Assembly: GCA_018712665.1 (NCBI GenBank)
Contig: DVGP01000150.1
Location: forward strand, 1 to 15,289
Direction: 5' to 3'
Origin: Candidatus Pelethomonas intestinigallinarum
GTDB lineage: Bacteria; Bacillota; Clostridia; Oscillospirales; Oscillospiraceae
Length of the DNA stretch: 15,289 bases
Under the pieces are notes generated by a model. It was given only the letters and a program-made list of their open reading frames with translations. It did no database searches and was not told the DNA's origin. Made by a program: the position numbers and the translations under genes. Shown one piece after another: positions 13,979-15,289 of this stretch; position 1 is the stretch's first letter, and every line of letters begins with the position of its first letter.

Positions 13979-14551
13979 TTATATCACAGGCTCATTGGCC
14001 GGAGGGATCTTGCCCTCGCCGGTCATCTGCTGGGACACGAGGGTCCACTCACTGCCGTCGTGGGCGAAAACGAACGCCCGCTCTGTTCTCCAGGCGGTGT
14101 ACTCCGGCTCCTCCCCCGTGAGCTGCGTATAATACAACTTCCCCTGCTCGTCAACGGTCAGCGTGACCACGCCGTCCTCGACGGCCGCGTCCAGGAGGCT
14201 GACCTCGCTCTCAAACCGGTCGTACCGCTCCCCCAGGTCTGAAAGAGCCTCCCGGTGCGCTGTGAGCTCCTGGATGGCGGCCAGTTCCTCCTCGTACACA
14301 TCATCCGACTCGGCAACAGCAGAACCGCCGATCCGGCAGATCTCCTCCGGCGGAGCAACCAGCGAGCCTGTGCGGCGGTCCAGGAACGCGTCAATAAACA
14401 CCAGGAGGTCCTCCTGGCTGGCGGCGAGCTGCCTGGCGGTCTCCTCTCTGCCGGGGTCATAGGAAGCATACTGAAAGGCCGCAATGCCAAACGCCACAAC
14501 CGCAAGGAGCACCGACAGTCCCAGGGCGAAAGCGGACCGGTTTTTATTCAT
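13979..14551 (-). CDS. Membrane-anchored protein of unknown function
   Basis: A 190-residue protein from ATG 14551, with a GAGAGGG ribosome binding site about ten bases upstream; a longer frame to 14614 would begin before the promoter. Residues 1-6 are polar and basic. Residues 7-27 (AFALGLSVLLAVVAFGIAAFQ) form a signal anchor or uncleaved signal. The rest is acidic and extracellular: a helical part to about 130, then VEDGVVTLTVDEQGKLYYTQLTGEEPEYTAWRTERAFVFAHDGSEWTLVSQ, which looks like the beta-sheet of an NTF2-like domain. It ends PPANEPVI. This resembles, from memory only, the leader domain that precedes Amidase_6 catalytic domains in Firmicute secreted proteins, but no amidase part follows. 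It lies between the HTH/DUF2975 pair and the dap operon and has its own promoter. Function is unknown. Confidence 0.8.
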   Translation of the reverse strand: MNKNRSAFALGLSVLLAVVAFGIAAFQYASYDPGREETARQLAASQEDLLVFIDAFLDRRTGSLVAPPEEICRIGGSAVAESDDVYEEELAAIQELTAHREALSDLGERYDRFESEVSLLDAAVEDGVVTLTVDEQGKLYYTQLTGEEPEYTAWRTERAFVFAHDGSEWTLVSQQMTGEGKIPPANEPVI

Positions 14552-14585
14552 AGAAACACGCCCTCTCTCTTTTTTCTGTAATTTC

Positions 14586-14614
14586 AGTATACTAAAAGCG
14601 GCGATACGCGTCAA
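14586..14614 (-). promoter_or_regulatory. Strong promoter of the unknown membrane-anchored protein
   Basis: On the minus strand TTGACG (14614-14609), 17 bases and TATACT (14591-14586) match the sigma-A consensus at 5 of 6 positions in each box. The start would be near 14579, about 28 bases before the ATG. The spacer is one arm of the 14595-14638 hairpin. Confidence 0.75.
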
Positions 14615-14638
14615 TGAACGAACGCGTACCGCCGCTTT
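14595..14638. terminator. 16-bp hairpin between the HTH gene and the next promoter
   Basis: Bases 14595-14610 and 14623-14638 pair over 16 positions with one mismatch (G-U on one strand), around a 12-base loop. On the minus strand it follows the HTH gene stop by about 16 bases and ends CGCCGCTTTTAG, so it can serve as a terminator for the DUF2975-HTH unit. The T-run is short and partly inside the stem, so the terminator call is moderate. Confidence 0.55.
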
Positions 14639-14654
14639 AAGATTTTCTTAATTT

Positions 14655-14879
14655 CTAAAGCGGAGGCTTCTTCTCCTCCCGCTGGAACTCCAGGATGTCC
14701 CCGGGCTGGCAGTCCAGCACGTCGCAGATGGCCTCCAGGGTGGAAAAGCGGATGGCGCTGATCTTCCCCGTCTTGATCTTGGAGAGGTTGACGTTGGAGA
14801 TGCCCACCTGCTCCGCCAAATTGTTGAGGGAGATCTTCCTGTCCGCCATGACCCGGTCCAGGCGCAAAATGATCGGCAT
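14655..14879 (-). CDS. Small Xre-family (YozG-like) HTH transcriptional regulator
   Basis: A 74-residue protein that is almost entirely one Cro/C1-type helix-turn-helix: MPIILRLDRVMADRKISLNNLAEQVGISNVNLSKIKTGK, then FSTLEAICDVLDCQPGDILEF. The start at ATG 14879 follows a GAGGGGGGGAGAG ribosome binding site in the 14-base gap after the DUF2975-like gene. The open frame reaches 14993 but that extension overlaps the upstream gene. Proteins of this type are often encoded next to DUF2975 membrane proteins, and the two probably work together. No target site is evident from the sequence. Confidence 0.92.
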   Translation of the reverse strand: MPIILRLDRVMADRKISLNNLAEQVGISNVNLSKIKTGKISAIRFSTLEAICDVLDCQPGDILEFQREEKKPPL

Positions 14880-14893
14880 GCTCTCCCCCCCTC

Positions 14894-15289
14894 TTACAGC
14901 GTCTCGTCCGCCTGGGTCTGCAGCACTACACCGTACTGAAAGACCAGCGCCAGGATGTAAATGATGATAGCCATCGGGTAAAAGAAGAACCATATGTTTT
15001 CCGTATTATAGAGAAACATGTGTCCTGTGATACCCCGTTGACACCATGCGGCTAGCTTGCATACGGGCTCAAAGAGAAGCAGCGCCAGGGCCAGCAGTTT
15101 GAGCCGACGGATGTTCTTTGCCGAGAAGGGGGTCTCCTCCACCCAAGTAGATCGGAGCAAGGAAGCGACAAAGAAACCAACAGCATTGAAACAAGCCAAA
15201 AAGATCAGAAGCACGAAAGCATCTGAGATGGAATCTACAGAGCCGCACTGGGGGACGATTCCGGCAAACACATTTAATGATATTCCACC
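14894..15289 (-). CDS. DUF2975-like membrane protein, 5' end outside window
   Basis: The frame is open from the window edge to TAA at 14896-14894 (132 codons seen). A GTG at 15271 is possible as a start, but the frame continues through upstream codons without a stop and DUF2975 proteins are usually longer, so the N-terminus is probably missing. Three hydrophobic stretches are visible: SDAFVLLIFLACFNAVGFFVASLL, LKLLALALLLFEPVCKLAAW and IWFFFYPMAIIIYILALVFQYGVVL. Between the first two is TPFSAKNIRRLK, and the protein ends LQTQADETL, matching the family's usual ending as I remember it. It is followed after 14 bases by the HTH gene, the standard DUF2975-YozG pairing. Function of the family is not established. 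Confidence 0.8.
   Translation of the reverse strand, partial: GGISLNVFAGIVPQCGSVDSISDAFVLLIFLACFNAVGFFVASLLRSTWVEETPFSAKNIRRLKLLALALLLFEPVCKLAAWCQRGITGHMFLYNTENIWFFFYPMAIIIYILALVFQYGVVLQTQADETL

Overview
The window is a dense stretch of bacterial chromosome with every supported gene on the minus strand. The GC-rich codon use, AGGAGG-type ribosome binding sites, the acetylase-branch lysine pathway (dapH), a lysine riboswitch and the gene pairs yhbY-nadD-yqeK-LCP and smc-ftsY all point to a Firmicute. A high-GC gut clostridium of the Oscillospiraceae type is the best guess; this is inferred from style and gene order, not from a marker search.

Reading in the direction of transcription (right to left), the layout is as follows. 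(1) 15289-14655: a DUF2975-like membrane protein, cut by the window edge, and a small Xre/YozG-like HTH regulator. (2) 14551-13979: a membrane-anchored protein of unknown function with its own strong promoter, which is buried in a hairpin. (3) 13935-11307: a lysine biosynthesis operon. It has a sigma-A-type promoter, a lysine (L-box) riboswitch with a terminator/antiterminator switch, then dapA, dapB and dapH joined by 4-base ATGA overlaps, and a terminator. (4) 11155-6033: smc and ftsY from a clear promoter. Between them lie a second copy of the last codons of smc and a run of three hairpins. (5) 6030-5499: a multi-hairpin intergenic element (copy R2). (6) 5401-3880: an operon of a small membrane protein, rph and rdgB, again with ATGA overlaps. 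(7) 3748-3290: a second, diverged copy (R1) of the same element. (8) 3198-1: yhbY, then a consensus promoter whose spacer is filled by a palindrome, then a fused nadD-yqeK gene and an LCP-family cell-wall ligase that runs off the left edge.

The genes are mostly housekeeping: lysine/diaminopimelate supply, chromosome condensation, the SRP receptor, tRNA 3' trimming, nucleotide-pool cleaning, ribosome maturation, NAD synthesis and cell-wall polymer attachment. The unusual content lies between the genes. R1 and R2 share four hairpins with conserved loops but different, still-paired stems. The smc tail is duplicated with only silent differences. A perfect palindrome occupies the nadD promoter. 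I see no rRNA, tRNA, CRISPR array, transposase or phage gene.
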